Assembly (NCBI GenBank): GCA_963809815.1
Contig: CAWELM010000014.1
Span: 248,001 to 312,000 of the forward strand
DNA from: CAVVJA01 sp963809815
Lineage (GTDB): Bacteria; Actinomycetota; Actinomycetes; Mycobacteriales; Jatrophihabitantaceae
DNA length: 64,000 nt
Direction of reading: 5' to 3'
Position numbers and translations under genes: made by a program. The notes beneath the pieces are model-generated. The model did no database searches. It was not told the DNA's origin and saw nothing but the letters and a program-made list of their open reading frames with translations. Each line of letters begins with the position of its first letter. Position 1 is the stretch's first letter. Shown piece by piece: positions 34,410-43,020 of this stretch.

Positions 34410-35303
34410 CTAGCTGGAAACGTCCTTGTTACTGAACCGGGCCCAGGCCAGGGCGGCGAAGATCACGATGTACGCGCCGGAGGCCAGCAGGCCGGTGCGG
34501 ATCTGATCGAACGCGAGCGGGTCCCGCATGAAGTCAGCGAAGCGCAGCCAGTAATGGCTGGGCAGCCACGCGTGTATGGCGGATAGCTGCGGGATGGCGT
34601 CAAGGACCTGGCTGGTGATTGTGAGTGCCAGTGTCGTCGCCATTGCCGCGACCGGCACCTCGGTGAGCGTCGACACGAATAGCCCGATCGCGCCGATGAC
34701 CGCCATCATGACGGTCAGGTAGCCAACGACCAGCACCAAGCGCCACACCGCCGCCGGATAGGACACGACGATGCCGGACAGCAGAGTGACGTCGCCGCGG
34801 GGAAACAGCACCAACCCGATGAGCAGACCGGCCACTGCGACCACGAGCGCGCAGGCGAACGCCCAAACGACGATCGCGACATACTTGACGCCAAGCAGAC
34901 GGGTACGCCCGACCGGTAGCGCGAGCAGGTAACGCAACGTGCCGAGGTTCGCCTCGCCGGACACGGCATCTCCAGATACCACCGATACCGCCATCGGCAA
35001 GAAGAGTGGCAGCACCACTAGCAGGGCAGAGAACCCAACGAAGATCCCGTTGTCGGTAATGCTGCTGAAGAAGGCGCCGCCGTCCCCGCCGCCACGTCCC
35101 GTCCGGGATGTGATCTTGACAGCGATCGCGATCACCACGGGGATCAGGCCCAGCACAACGAGCATTGCCTGATTGCGCCGACGCCGGAACACCATGCCGA
35201 TCTCGGAGCCGAGAAACCGGCCACGCCACCGGCCTGGTCGCCGCGGGGCTGCGTCCGGCCCACCAACCCCCGGGGAGAGATCGACGACATCAGCCCGAGA
35301 CAT
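34410..35303 (-). CDS. ABC transporter permease (ABC-2 type)
   Basis: 297 residues with six membrane helices: QAMLVVLGLIPVVIAIAVKI, FSALLVVLPLFLPMAVSVVS, IVVWAFACALVVAVAGLLIG, LVLVVGYLTVMMAVIGAIGL and others. The motif VSGDAVSGEANLGTLRYLLA after helix 2 is typical of ABC-2 permeases such as those in drug or lipid exporters. Its start overlaps the ATPase gene by 14 bases. With the LolA-like gene and the divergent two-component system it forms one module. Confidence 0.88.
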   Translation of the reverse strand: MSRADVVDLSPGVGGPDAAPRRPGRWRGRFLGSEIGMVFRRRRNQAMLVVLGLIPVVIAIAVKITSRTGRGGGDGGAFFSSITDNGIFVGFSALLVVLPLFLPMAVSVVSGDAVSGEANLGTLRYLLALPVGRTRLLGVKYVAIVVWAFACALVVAVAGLLIGLVLFPRGDVTLLSGIVVSYPAAVWRLVLVVGYLTVMMAVIGAIGLFVSTLTEVPVAAMATTLALTITSQVLDAIPQLSAIHAWLPSHYWLRFADFMRDPLAFDQIRTGLLASGAYIVIFAALAWARFSNKDVSS

Positions 35304-36273
35304 CGAAGCCCTCCCCGGTCAGGTCGACGAATACATCCTCGAGCCGCGGGCGCTCGACGACGAAGCCACGCAAGCCCACGCCGGCCGAGACCAGCGCGGC
35401 GGACACTCGTTCCGGCTCCGCGTCGCCCAGCACGGCGGACGCCTCGCCGTCTGCGACCGTGGCGTCGTCCAGGCCCAGCCGACGGAGTACGTCCGCCGCT
35501 GCTGCTGGTTGGACCGTCTCGACGCGCACGCGCACTCGCTGCTGAGCCGCCAGGTCATCCAGCGACCCTTGCCACACCATTCGCCCGACGCTCATCACGC
35601 CGACATGGGTGCACACCTGTTCAACCTCGCTGAGCAGATGGGACGAAACCAGGACTGTGACCCCGTCGGTCCCGAGTTGGCTGATCAGGTGCCGCACCTC
35701 GCGGGTGCCTTGCGGATCGAGGCCGTTTGTCGGCTCGTCCAGCACGAGCAGGTCACGCGGCTTCAGCAGGGCGGCCGCGATTCCCAGCCGCTGCCGCATG
35801 CCGAGCGAGTAGTTCCGGTACCGCTTGCCCGCCGCGGCCGTCAACCCCACCCGCTCTAGCGCATCGCCTATTCGCTGCCGAGCTGTTCGTGCGTCAGCGG
35901 TGCGATCGGCGGCGTCGAGCCGACGTAGGTTGGCCGCACCCGACATGTACGGGTGGAAGGCTGGGCCTTCTACGAGCGCGCCCACCCGCGGTAGCACAGC
36001 CGCTGCGTGCGCGGGCATGGCCTGACCGAGCAGCGCATGCGTGCCGGCCGTGGGATAGATCAACCCGAGCAACATGCGAATCGTGGTGGTCTTCCCGGAC
36101 CCGTTCGGGCCCAGGAAGCCGTACACCGCGCCCGTCGGCACGGCAAGGTCAAGGCGGTCAACCGCGACTTGGCCGCCGCGGAACCGTTTCGTCAACCCGG
36201 CCGACGAGACTGCCAGCACGGTCTGATCGAGGGAAGTCAGATCCGTGCCGGCCGAGAGCTCGGTGAGCGCCAT
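35290..36273 (-). CDS. ABC transporter ATP-binding protein
   Basis: 327 residues. Walker A GPNGSGKTTTIRMLLGL, Q-loop region PRVGALVEGPAFHPYMS, signature YSLGMRQRLGIAAALL, Walker B DLLVLDEPTNGLDPQ and switch His in VTVLVSSHLLSEVEQ. The C-terminal 90 residues (RVRVRVETVQPAAAADVLRR, RPRLEDVFVDLTGEG) are the regulatory extension of the CcmA/DrrA group. It energises the ABC-2 permease encoded next. An exporter of a lipid, peptide or drug is likely; the cargo is unknown. Confidence 0.9.
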   Translation of the reverse strand: MALTELSAGTDLTSLDQTVLAVSSAGLTKRFRGGQVAVDRLDLAVPTGAVYGFLGPNGSGKTTTIRMLLGLIYPTAGTHALLGQAMPAHAAAVLPRVGALVEGPAFHPYMSGAANLRRLDAADRTADARTARQRIGDALERVGLTAAAGKRYRNYSLGMRQRLGIAAALLKPRDLLVLDEPTNGLDPQGTREVRHLISQLGTDGVTVLVSSHLLSEVEQVCTHVGVMSVGRMVWQGSLDDLAAQQRVRVRVETVQPAAAADVLRRLGLDDATVADGEASAVLGDAEPERVSAALVSAGVGLRGFVVERPRLEDVFVDLTGEGFDVSG

Positions 36274-36280
36274 CGGGCGG

Positions 36281-37426
36281 CTACTTATGCGTCGCGGCCG
36301 CAGCGTAAAGGGCTGAAGGATCCACCGCGCCAGCGAACACCCGCCCGTCGTTCGTGACCAGGACGCTCAGGAGCTTGGAATCGAGCAGCCGACCGGAGCC
36401 CCACGGCCCGCTGACCGGGGTTAGCGCATTCAGGAGCTGCTCCATCGCTGCGGCGCCGGGCGGGGCCGCCTCTCGTCTTGGCGTGCCTGCCGTTCCTGGT
36501 GGAGGCGGGCTCATGCCCGGCAGCAGATCGGATGCACGGAGCGCGACGATCGAGGTCCAGCCGGTTCCGATGACCTGCGGATCCAGCGCAGCCGCGGCTG
36601 CGTGCTCTCCGAGCCCCGCGCCGCCCATGGCCATGGGCTGCTCTCGTACGGTCGCGCCCTTGGGTGGGGTAAAGCGGAAATTGTCGTCGCCCGGTACCGC
36701 GAAGTTGATGTCGGTGAACGACACATCGATCGCCTTCGACGGGTCGGCACCGCGGGGGTACACCTGGACGCCGAGCGGCACCTTGTACTGGCCGTCGATC
36801 GCGATGTGCACGGCGCCGACGCGCGACCCCGCAGCCCGCGGCACAAGCACCAGCTCATAGGCAGCTCGGCCGGCAACCGTCGTGTTGTTGTCGGTCTGGA
36901 CGATCGTCGTCGGATCCAGCGCGGCGAGGGCCCGCTGCGCGACCTGATCCGGCGTCAGGGTCGGCCCGGGCGGCTCGTGTTTCGCCGAACCGGCCGGGAG
37001 CTGGGTGTGAGTCGCAGTCTTGGTCGCACTCGACCACTGCCAAACCTGGTCGCCATCCCGGAAAACGTCGGTCTCGTTCACCGACTCCATGACGGCGATG
37101 CGCTGCTTGGTCGGCCCGGCGTACCACACGCGGGCGCTGTGCGAACCGGTAAGTAGATCGGCGAGCGATCCGGTACTCGACGACCCTCCGATATTCGGCA
37201 GCTCCGGCAAACCCAGTTCGGCGCTCTGGACGACCGTGCCGTAGAAGCCGTTGACATGACTGGTCTGCAGATCCGCGAGTAGTTGAGCGGCCGTCCGAGG
37301 TTCGAGCTTGTCGGCGGCCTGAGCGGAAAGCGCGCCACCAGCAACGAGGCCGACCACGCCGGCGGCGCCGAGCGGAACGACCCACCGAAGCAACCGGTGG
37401 CGAGAGAAGATTGTGCTAACACTCAC
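36281..37426 (-). CDS. LolA-like exported lipoprotein-sorting-type protein
   Basis: 381 residues. The N-terminus is an export signal (LLRWVVPLGAAGVVGLVAGG, cleavage near ALSAQA), followed by a LolA/LolB-like fold: RTAAQLLADLQTSHVNGFYG, YAGPTKQRIAVMESVNETDV, FRDGDQVWQWSSATKTATHT and the strand AYELVLVPRAAGSRVGAVHI. Such proteins in Gram-positive bacteria bind hydrophobic ligands outside the membrane and often sit next to ABC exporters. It ends seven bases upstream of the ABC ATPase start, so it leads that operon, and it is divergent from the two-component system. Confidence 0.78.
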   Translation of the reverse strand: MSVSTIFSRHRLLRWVVPLGAAGVVGLVAGGALSAQAADKLEPRTAAQLLADLQTSHVNGFYGTVVQSAELGLPELPNIGGSSSTGSLADLLTGSHSARVWYAGPTKQRIAVMESVNETDVFRDGDQVWQWSSATKTATHTQLPAGSAKHEPPGPTLTPDQVAQRALAALDPTTIVQTDNNTTVAGRAAYELVLVPRAAGSRVGAVHIAIDGQYKVPLGVQVYPRGADPSKAIDVSFTDINFAVPGDDNFRFTPPKGATVREQPMAMGGAGLGEHAAAAALDPQVIGTGWTSIVALRASDLLPGMSPPPPGTAGTPRREAAPPGAAAMEQLLNALTPVSGPWGSGRLLDSKLLSVLVTNDGRVFAGAVDPSALYAAAATHK

Positions 37427-37543
37427 AACGAGAAGAATGCCCGTTGCGCACTGTGACCTGGCTGAGCCTTGCTGAGCGTCGGACCTCTCGTGGGTGGCAG
37501 GGTGTAGCCGTCATGCGCGGCGAGTGATCGAGGAGGCGGAACC

Positions 37544-38221
37544 GTGCGGCTGCTGATCGTGGAGGACGAGATTCGGCTGGCCTCTGCCCTGCAGCGCGGG
37601 CTGACAGCCGAGGGATTCACGGTGGACGTCGCGCACACCGGCCCCGATGGGCTGCATGCGGCGTCCGAGATGTCCTACGACGCCGTGCTGCTCGACATCA
37701 TGCTGCCCGGGCTGTCCGGCTATCGCATCATCGAGCAGTTGCGGGCGGCGGAGAACTGGGTGCCGATACTGATGCTGACCGCGAAGGACGGTGAGTACGA
37801 CGAAGCCGACGCACTCGACCTCGGCGCCGACGACTACCTCACCAAACCGTTCTCATTCGTCGTCCTGCTCGCTCGGCTGCGCGCCCTGCTCCGCCGGGGC
37901 GTGACGCCTCGCCCGGCTTCCCTGTCGGCCGGAGATCTCGTGCTCGATCCATCAGCGCACACGGTCACCCGTGACGGGCAGACGATCGATCTCACCCCCC
38001 GCGAATTCTCCCTGCTGGAGTTCCTCATGCGGCGCAAGGGCGAGGCTGTTTCCAAGGCCGACATCCTGCATCACGTGTGGGACGCGCACTACGACGGGGA
38101 CGCCAACGTCGTCGAGGTCTATGCCGGCTACCTGCGCCGGAAGATCGACACGCCGTTCGGGCGGCACAGCGTGCAGACTGTCCGGGGCGCCGGTTACCGG
38201 CTCGCCGCGGATGGCGGCTGA
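37544..38221 (+). CDS. OmpR-family response regulator
   Basis: 225 residues from GTG 37544 after GAGGAGG. Receiver domain: acidic pair RLLIVEDE, phosphoacceptor Asp in YDAVLLDIMLPGLSGY, Thr in ILMLTAKDG and Lys in GADDYLTKPFSFVVLLARL. The C-terminal winged helix ends VHSVQTVRGAGYRLA-like (here RHSVQTVRGAGYRL). The gene is followed after 14 bases by its histidine kinase. The divergent LolA-ABC genes are likely targets. Confidence 0.93.
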   Translation: MRLLIVEDEIRLASALQRGLTAEGFTVDVAHTGPDGLHAASEMSYDAVLLDIMLPGLSGYRIIEQLRAAENWVPILMLTAKDGEYDEADALDLGADDYLTKPFSFVVLLARLRALLRRGVTPRPASLSAGDLVLDPSAHTVTRDGQTIDLTPREFSLLEFLMRRKGEAVSKADILHHVWDAHYDGDANVVEVYAGYLRRKIDTPFGRHSVQTVRGAGYRLAADGG

Positions 38222-38235
38222 CTCCGGGAACATCC

Positions 38236-39618
38236 GTGCACTGGCTGTCCCACTTGTGGCGCGGGCAGTCGCTTCGCGCGCGGATCACCATCGTCGCCAC
38301 GACCTTATTCGCGTTCGCCGTGATCACCGGCGCGGTCCTGCTCCTCGTGCTGCAACGCGCCTCCCTGATCCGATCGCTCGATTCCCAGGCGATCAAGACT
38401 GGTCAATCCGTCGCGTCGACTCGCATGACCGGGGTCAGGCCGACCAACGTCGTCGCCGCAGCCGGCGTCCAGATTCAGGTGTTGGATCAATACGGCGCGG
38501 TCGCCGCCTCGTCCGGAACCGCCGACCGAGTCAAGCCGCTGCTGACCCCGGACGAGCTCGCGGCGGCCAAGCGCGGGCAGGCGGTCAACATCCCACCCGA
38601 ACGCGGAAACACCAATCAGGAGCTGCGCGTCCTCGCCGTTCCCGCAGGCGAGGAAACCGTCCTGGTCGCCTCCGGCCTCGCCGGTGTCGAGGACAGCATT
38701 CGCATCCTCCGGGACGCCGCGCTCATCGGGTGCCCACTCATCCTGCTCGCGATGGGCATGGCAACCTACTTCATCGTCGGCCGAGCCCTCCGTCCTGTGG
38801 CCGCATTGCGCAAGGGGGCCCAGGAGATCAACGCGGCCGGGCTCGCCGATCAACGGCTCCCGGTGCCGGACGCGCACGACGAGATCTACCGCCTGGCCGT
38901 CACTCTCAACGCGATGCTCGACCGGATCGACGCGGCCACGAAGCGACAGCGCACGTTCGTCGGCGATGCGGCTCATGAGCTGCGGTCGCCGCTTGCCTCG
39001 TTGCGCCTCCAACTCGAGGTGGCGCAGCGGGTCGGTCCGGCGGAGGACTGGCCCGGCATGCTCGACGAGGTGCTGTTCGACGTCGATCGGCTCGAACAGC
39101 TCGTGGGAGATCTACTGGCGTTGGCCCGATCGGACGAGGCCGGTGGGGTCCTGCGCCGACGGGAGCCAGTGGCCCTCGACCAGCTGGTCACCGAGGTCGC
39201 CGACGACTACCTGGATGCCCGCGTACCGGTGCACTCCTCGACCAATGCCGTGTCCGTCGACGGGGATCCGGAGGCGCTTCGCCGGGTCGTCGTGAACCTG
39301 CTCGACAACGCCGTGCGCTACGCCAGCTCGCAGGTGTCGGTGGACATCGCCGTGAACGGAAACGGCACGGCCGAGTTGGTGGTCGGCGACGATGGCCCCG
39401 GAATCCCCGAGGATGAGCGGGAACGGGTTTTCGATCGCTTCTACCGGACCCACGAGTCCCGATCGCGGGACACCGGAGGCACCGGGCTCGGCCTGCCGAT
39501 TGTGCGCGACGTAGTTCGCGCGCACGGCGGCACCGTAAGCCTGGGAGACAACCACCCCGGCCTGCGCGCAACGGTGAGCCTCCCGGTTGCTCGTAGCGAC
39601 CAGGATCGACCGGGCTAG
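38236..39618 (+). CDS. Sensor histidine kinase (HAMP, HisKA, HATPase)
   Basis: 460 residues from GTG 38236. Helix 1 (IVATTLFAFAVITGAVLLLV), an outer sensor loop of about 120 residues, helix 2 (ALIGCPLILLAMGMATYFIV), HAMP (RALRPVAALRKGAQEI), HisKA with phospho-His in FVGDAAHELRSPLASLRLQL, then N box LLDNAVRYASSQVSV, G1 DDGPGIPEDERERVFDRFYR and G2 TGGTGLGLPIVRDVV. It should phosphorylate the preceding response regulator. The gene is convergent with the kinase gene of the cell-wall operon, with only 12 bases between stops. Confidence 0.93.
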   Translation: MHWLSHLWRGQSLRARITIVATTLFAFAVITGAVLLLVLQRASLIRSLDSQAIKTGQSVASTRMTGVRPTNVVAAAGVQIQVLDQYGAVAASSGTADRVKPLLTPDELAAAKRGQAVNIPPERGNTNQELRVLAVPAGEETVLVASGLAGVEDSIRILRDAALIGCPLILLAMGMATYFIVGRALRPVAALRKGAQEINAAGLADQRLPVPDAHDEIYRLAVTLNAMLDRIDAATKRQRTFVGDAAHELRSPLASLRLQLEVAQRVGPAEDWPGMLDEVLFDVDRLEQLVGDLLALARSDEAGGVLRRREPVALDQLVTEVADDYLDARVPVHSSTNAVSVDGDPEALRRVVVNLLDNAVRYASSQVSVDIAVNGNGTAELVVGDDGPGIPEDERERVFDRFYRTHESRSRDTGGTGLGLPIVRDVVRAHGGTVSLGDNHPGLRATVSLPVARSDQDRPG

Positions 39619-39630
39619 CGAGGCTCCCGG

Positions 39631-41487
39631 CTAGGGAGTCTGACTATTCCCGCCGCCGCCGCCCTGCGACTTTGACGAGGAGGCCGACGTGGACGGCGAC
39701 GTGGGTGTTGACGACTGTGTCGGCGTGGGAGTCGGCGTCGGAGTAGGGCTTGGAGGTGGCTGGAACTCGAACACCGACAGGGTGATCTGCTGGCTCTGCG
39801 GGAACAGCGTCCCAGCCGCCGGGCTCTCGTCGGCGACCGTGCCGTCCTTGGACTTGTCGGTTGTCGGCACCATTACCGGAGTCGGGTTGACGCTCCAACC
39901 GTGGGTGTTCAGGTAGCTGACCGCGTCGGCGTATTTCTGGTTGCGAACGTCGGGTATCGGCAGCTTGCCGGTCGATACCGAGAGGGTGACCGGCGAGCCC
40001 GGTGGGACCGTCGAGAATGCCTTCGGGTTCTGGTCGGTGACGACTCCCGCCTGTTGTCCGCTGGGAACGTCCTTACGGGTGACCTTTAGGCCTATGCCGG
40101 CGAGGTCATTGCTCGCGTCGGCGAACTGCTTCCCCTGCACGTTGGGTACCTGCACCGTCGCCGCCTTGTAGACGGTGTACGTGATCGTCGTGCCCTCGTT
40201 CTGCTGAGAGTCCGGCGCGGGCGACTGGGTGCACACGGCGCCCTCGGCCGGATTCGCAATCGGCTGCGTGTCCGGGTTCACGCCGCACTTCGACGCGCTC
40301 TGCGGCGTCCCGGTCGGCGGCGTGAACTTTCGTGACGCGATAGCAGCGTTCGCCTGCGCCGGATTCATGCCGATGATGTTCGGCACCGCTTGCTTCTTGG
40401 GTGACTCCGAACCGCTCAGGGCCCAGATCGCCCAGGCGCCACCGCCGATAACCAGAAGCAACGCAGCAACAAGGGCGACCCATAGCCACGCGCGCTTCTT
40501 GCCGTCACCGTCATCCTCGTCGTCGCCGTCCGCGGACATCGGCACGACCGCGCCCGGCGGCACCGCGCCGGGCGGCACCTTCGAGATGTACTGGGTCCGC
40601 TCGGCGTCGGTGAGCACCGCTTCCGCCTCGACCGGACGGTCAGCCAATGCGCGCAGCAGGTCGGCGCGCATCTCCCCCGCGGTCTGGTAGCGATTCATCG
40701 GGTTCTTGGCCAGTGCCTTCATGACGATGGAGTCGAGCGCGCGCGGGATGGCCGGGTTCTCGGACGAGGGCACGACCGGGTTCTCCCGAACGTGCTGGTA
40801 GGCAACCGCGACCGGCGAGTCGCCGGTAAACGGCGGATGACCGGTGACCAGTTCGTAGAGCAGGCACCCGGTGGAGTACACATCCGATCGCGCGTCCACG
40901 GTCTCGCCCCGGGCCTGCTCCGGCGACAGATACTGCGCGGTGCCGATCACGGCCGCGGTCTGGGTAACCGTCGCCGAGTTGTCCGCTATCGCCCGAGCAA
41001 TGCCGAAGTCCATGACCTTCACCGCGCCGGCACGGGTGATCATGACGTTCGCCGGTTTGATGTCGCGATGCACGATCCCATTGCGGTGACTGAAGTCCAG
41101 GGCGCCGCACACCTCGGCGACGATCTCCATGGCGCGCCGCGGCGGCAACCGACCCTCGATCTTGAGCACGTCGCGCAGCGTCTGGCCCTCGACGTACTCC
41201 ATCACGATGTACGGCACCTCGGCTGTTGCCGGGCTGAGGCCACTGTGGTCCTCGCCGGTGTCGTAGACGGCCACGATCGCCGGGTGGTTCAGGCCCGCCG
41301 CCGACTGGGCTTCGCGACGGAACCGATTGAGGAACGAGGGATCGCGCGCAAGATCGGCTCGCAGCAGCTTGATCGCCACATCTCGGCCGAGACGCCCGTC
41401 GCGCCCGCGATGGACCTCGGCCATACCGCCATAGCCGATGAGCTCACCGAGCTCGTACCGGCTCCCAACCAGGCGTGGCGTCGTCAT
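39631..41487 (-). CDS. pknB: PASTA-domain serine/threonine protein kinase PknB
   Basis: 618 residues from ATG 41487 after TGAGGT. Kinase domain 1-275: YELGELIGYGGMAEVHRGRD, catalytic IVHRDIKPANVM, DFGIARA and activation loop TVTQTAAVIGTAQYLSPEQA. A Pro linker and acidic stretch precede one membrane helix (WVALVAALLLVIGGGAWAIW). The outer part has three PASTA repeats, one fewer than mycobacterial PknB, then a Pro/Thr/Ser tail. The first PASTA carries two Cys (ASKCGVNPD, GAVCTQSP) that may form a disulphide. PASTA domains bind muropeptides or lipid II; the kinase controls growth and division. It is the last gene of the operon, and pknA is absent. Confidence 0.95.
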   Translation of the reverse strand: MTTPRLVGSRYELGELIGYGGMAEVHRGRDGRLGRDVAIKLLRADLARDPSFLNRFRREAQSAAGLNHPAIVAVYDTGEDHSGLSPATAEVPYIVMEYVEGQTLRDVLKIEGRLPPRRAMEIVAEVCGALDFSHRNGIVHRDIKPANVMITRAGAVKVMDFGIARAIADNSATVTQTAAVIGTAQYLSPEQARGETVDARSDVYSTGCLLYELVTGHPPFTGDSPVAVAYQHVRENPVVPSSENPAIPRALDSIVMKALAKNPMNRYQTAGEMRADLLRALADRPVEAEAVLTDAERTQYISKVPPGAVPPGAVVPMSADGDDEDDGDGKKRAWLWVALVAALLLVIGGGAWAIWALSGSESPKKQAVPNIIGMNPAQANAAIASRKFTPPTGTPQSASKCGVNPDTQPIANPAEGAVCTQSPAPDSQQNEGTTITYTVYKAATVQVPNVQGKQFADASNDLAGIGLKVTRKDVPSGQQAGVVTDQNPKAFSTVPPGSPVTLSVSTGKLPIPDVRNQKYADAVSYLNTHGWSVNPTPVMVPTTDKSKDGTVADESPAAGTLFPQSQQITLSVFEFQPPPSPTPTPTPTPTQSSTPTSPSTSASSSKSQGGGGGNSQTP

Positions 41488-41532
41488 GAATGAACCTCAT
41501 CCAGTGTCGCGTGGTTGTCTCTCATCGTCTGC

Positions 41533-43020
41533 TCAGCGGCCCCGCGTGTCGGCGAGGTAGGCCTGCATAACCATCCTCGCTAGCGGCGCGGCCGCGGTGC
41601 CGCCGGCGCTCTCGCTGCCGGTGACCCCCGCGTTCTCCAGCACTACCGCGATTGCAATGGGATGCGTGGAGTCGAGCGCGAACCCGGTGAACCACGCGTG
41701 GGGAGCATTGACATAGCCGCCGTTCGCATCGACCGGTCCGTTGTCGGCGGTGCCGGTCTTGCCGCCGACCTTGACGCCCGGGATCTGCGCCTCCGTTCCG
41801 GTGCCCTTGGTGACGACATTCTCCATCATCGACTGCAGCTCGCCGGCCTGGTTCGAATCCAGGACGCTGTCGAGCTGCTCGGGCACGGCCGTCTTCAAGA
41901 CGGACAGATCCGGCGCGCGTTCCTGTTGCACGGTGTAAGGCGTCATGAGCGTTCCGTTATTCGCGACGGCTGCCGACAGCATTGCGGCCTGCAGCGGCGT
42001 CATCTGGACGTTGAACTGCCCGATGGACGCCTGCGCGAGGTTCGCATCGTTGTCGACCTCACCCATGGTGGAGGGCGCGACAGGGATCGGCACTGTGCGG
42101 GGCTCGTTGTTCATCCCGAACAGCTCGGCCTCGGCCTCGACCTGCTGCTGGCCGAGGTCGATGCCGAGCTGACCGAAGGCAGTGTTGCACGAGATCGTGA
42201 ACGCGTGGTCGAGAGTGTCGGTCTTTCCGTCGCCACATCGCTCGTTGTTGAAGTTGTGCATCGTGGCGGTTGCGGTTCCGGGCAACTTCAGCACGTCCGG
42301 CGCCGGGATGCGGTCGGACGGTTTCTTGCCTGCCTTGAGCGCGGCCGCCGACACGACGACCTTGAAGATCGAGCCGGGCGGATAGCTCTGGTTCAACGCG
42401 CGGTTCAGCAACGGCTGATTCTTGTCGCCGATCAGGGTCTGCCAGGACTGCTGGATAGCCCCGGTGTTGTGCGAGCTGAGCGTGCTCGGGTCGTACGACG
42501 GTGAGCTGGCGGCGACCAGGATCGCGCCGGTCGTCGGATCCAGCGCCACGACCGCCCCGCGGCGGTTGCCGAGACCTTGGAAGGCCGCCTGTTGGGCTGC
42601 GTTGTTGATCGTCAGGTTTATGCTGCCGCCCTTGAGGCTCCGGCCGGTGAGGATGTCAGCGATGCGAGACCCGAACATGCGGGGATCGCTTCCGGACAGC
42701 ACCTTGTCCTCCGCCTTCTCCAGCTCGCTCTTGTCGTAGATGAGCGAGTAGTAGCCGGTGAGCGGCGCGTATACCGGTCCGCTCGGGTACTTGCGGACGT
42801 ACTTCAGCTCGTCATTCGTCGCGACCGACTCGGCTACCGCCTTGCCGTCCACCACGATCTGGCCGCGCGGCGACGCGTACTCGGTGAGGATTACCCGGCG
42901 ATTCGCCGAATTGTTCCGATAGTCGTCGCCCTTCACCACCTGGACGAAGTTGAGGTTGAGGAACAGCGCGACCATGAGCACGCCGACCGCGATGGCCACC
43001 CGACGGATGTGCTTGTTCAT
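41533..43020 (-). CDS. pbpA: Penicillin-binding protein A, class B transpeptidase
   Basis: 495 residues. One N-terminal helix (VAIAVGVLMVALFLNLNFV), then a transpeptidase with the active-site SxxK in YPPGSIFKVVVSAAAL, SxN in FTISCNTAFGQLG and KTG in KVGGKTGTADNG. PbpA crosslinks peptidoglycan in partnership with the SEDS protein encoded immediately upstream; start and stop overlap by four bases (ATGA). In mycobacteria PbpA is a PknB substrate, in agreement with the operon. Length and motifs are normal. Confidence 0.95.
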   Translation of the reverse strand: MNKHIRRVAIAVGVLMVALFLNLNFVQVVKGDDYRNNSANRRVILTEYASPRGQIVVDGKAVAESVATNDELKYVRKYPSGPVYAPLTGYYSLIYDKSELEKAEDKVLSGSDPRMFGSRIADILTGRSLKGGSINLTINNAAQQAAFQGLGNRRGAVVALDPTTGAILVAASSPSYDPSTLSSHNTGAIQQSWQTLIGDKNQPLLNRALNQSYPPGSIFKVVVSAAALKAGKKPSDRIPAPDVLKLPGTATATMHNFNNERCGDGKTDTLDHAFTISCNTAFGQLGIDLGQQQVEAEAELFGMNNEPRTVPIPVAPSTMGEVDNDANLAQASIGQFNVQMTPLQAAMLSAAVANNGTLMTPYTVQQERAPDLSVLKTAVPEQLDSVLDSNQAGELQSMMENVVTKGTGTEAQIPGVKVGGKTGTADNGPVDANGGYVNAPHAWFTGFALDSTHPIAIAVVLENAGVTGSESAGGTAAAPLARMVMQAYLADTRGR

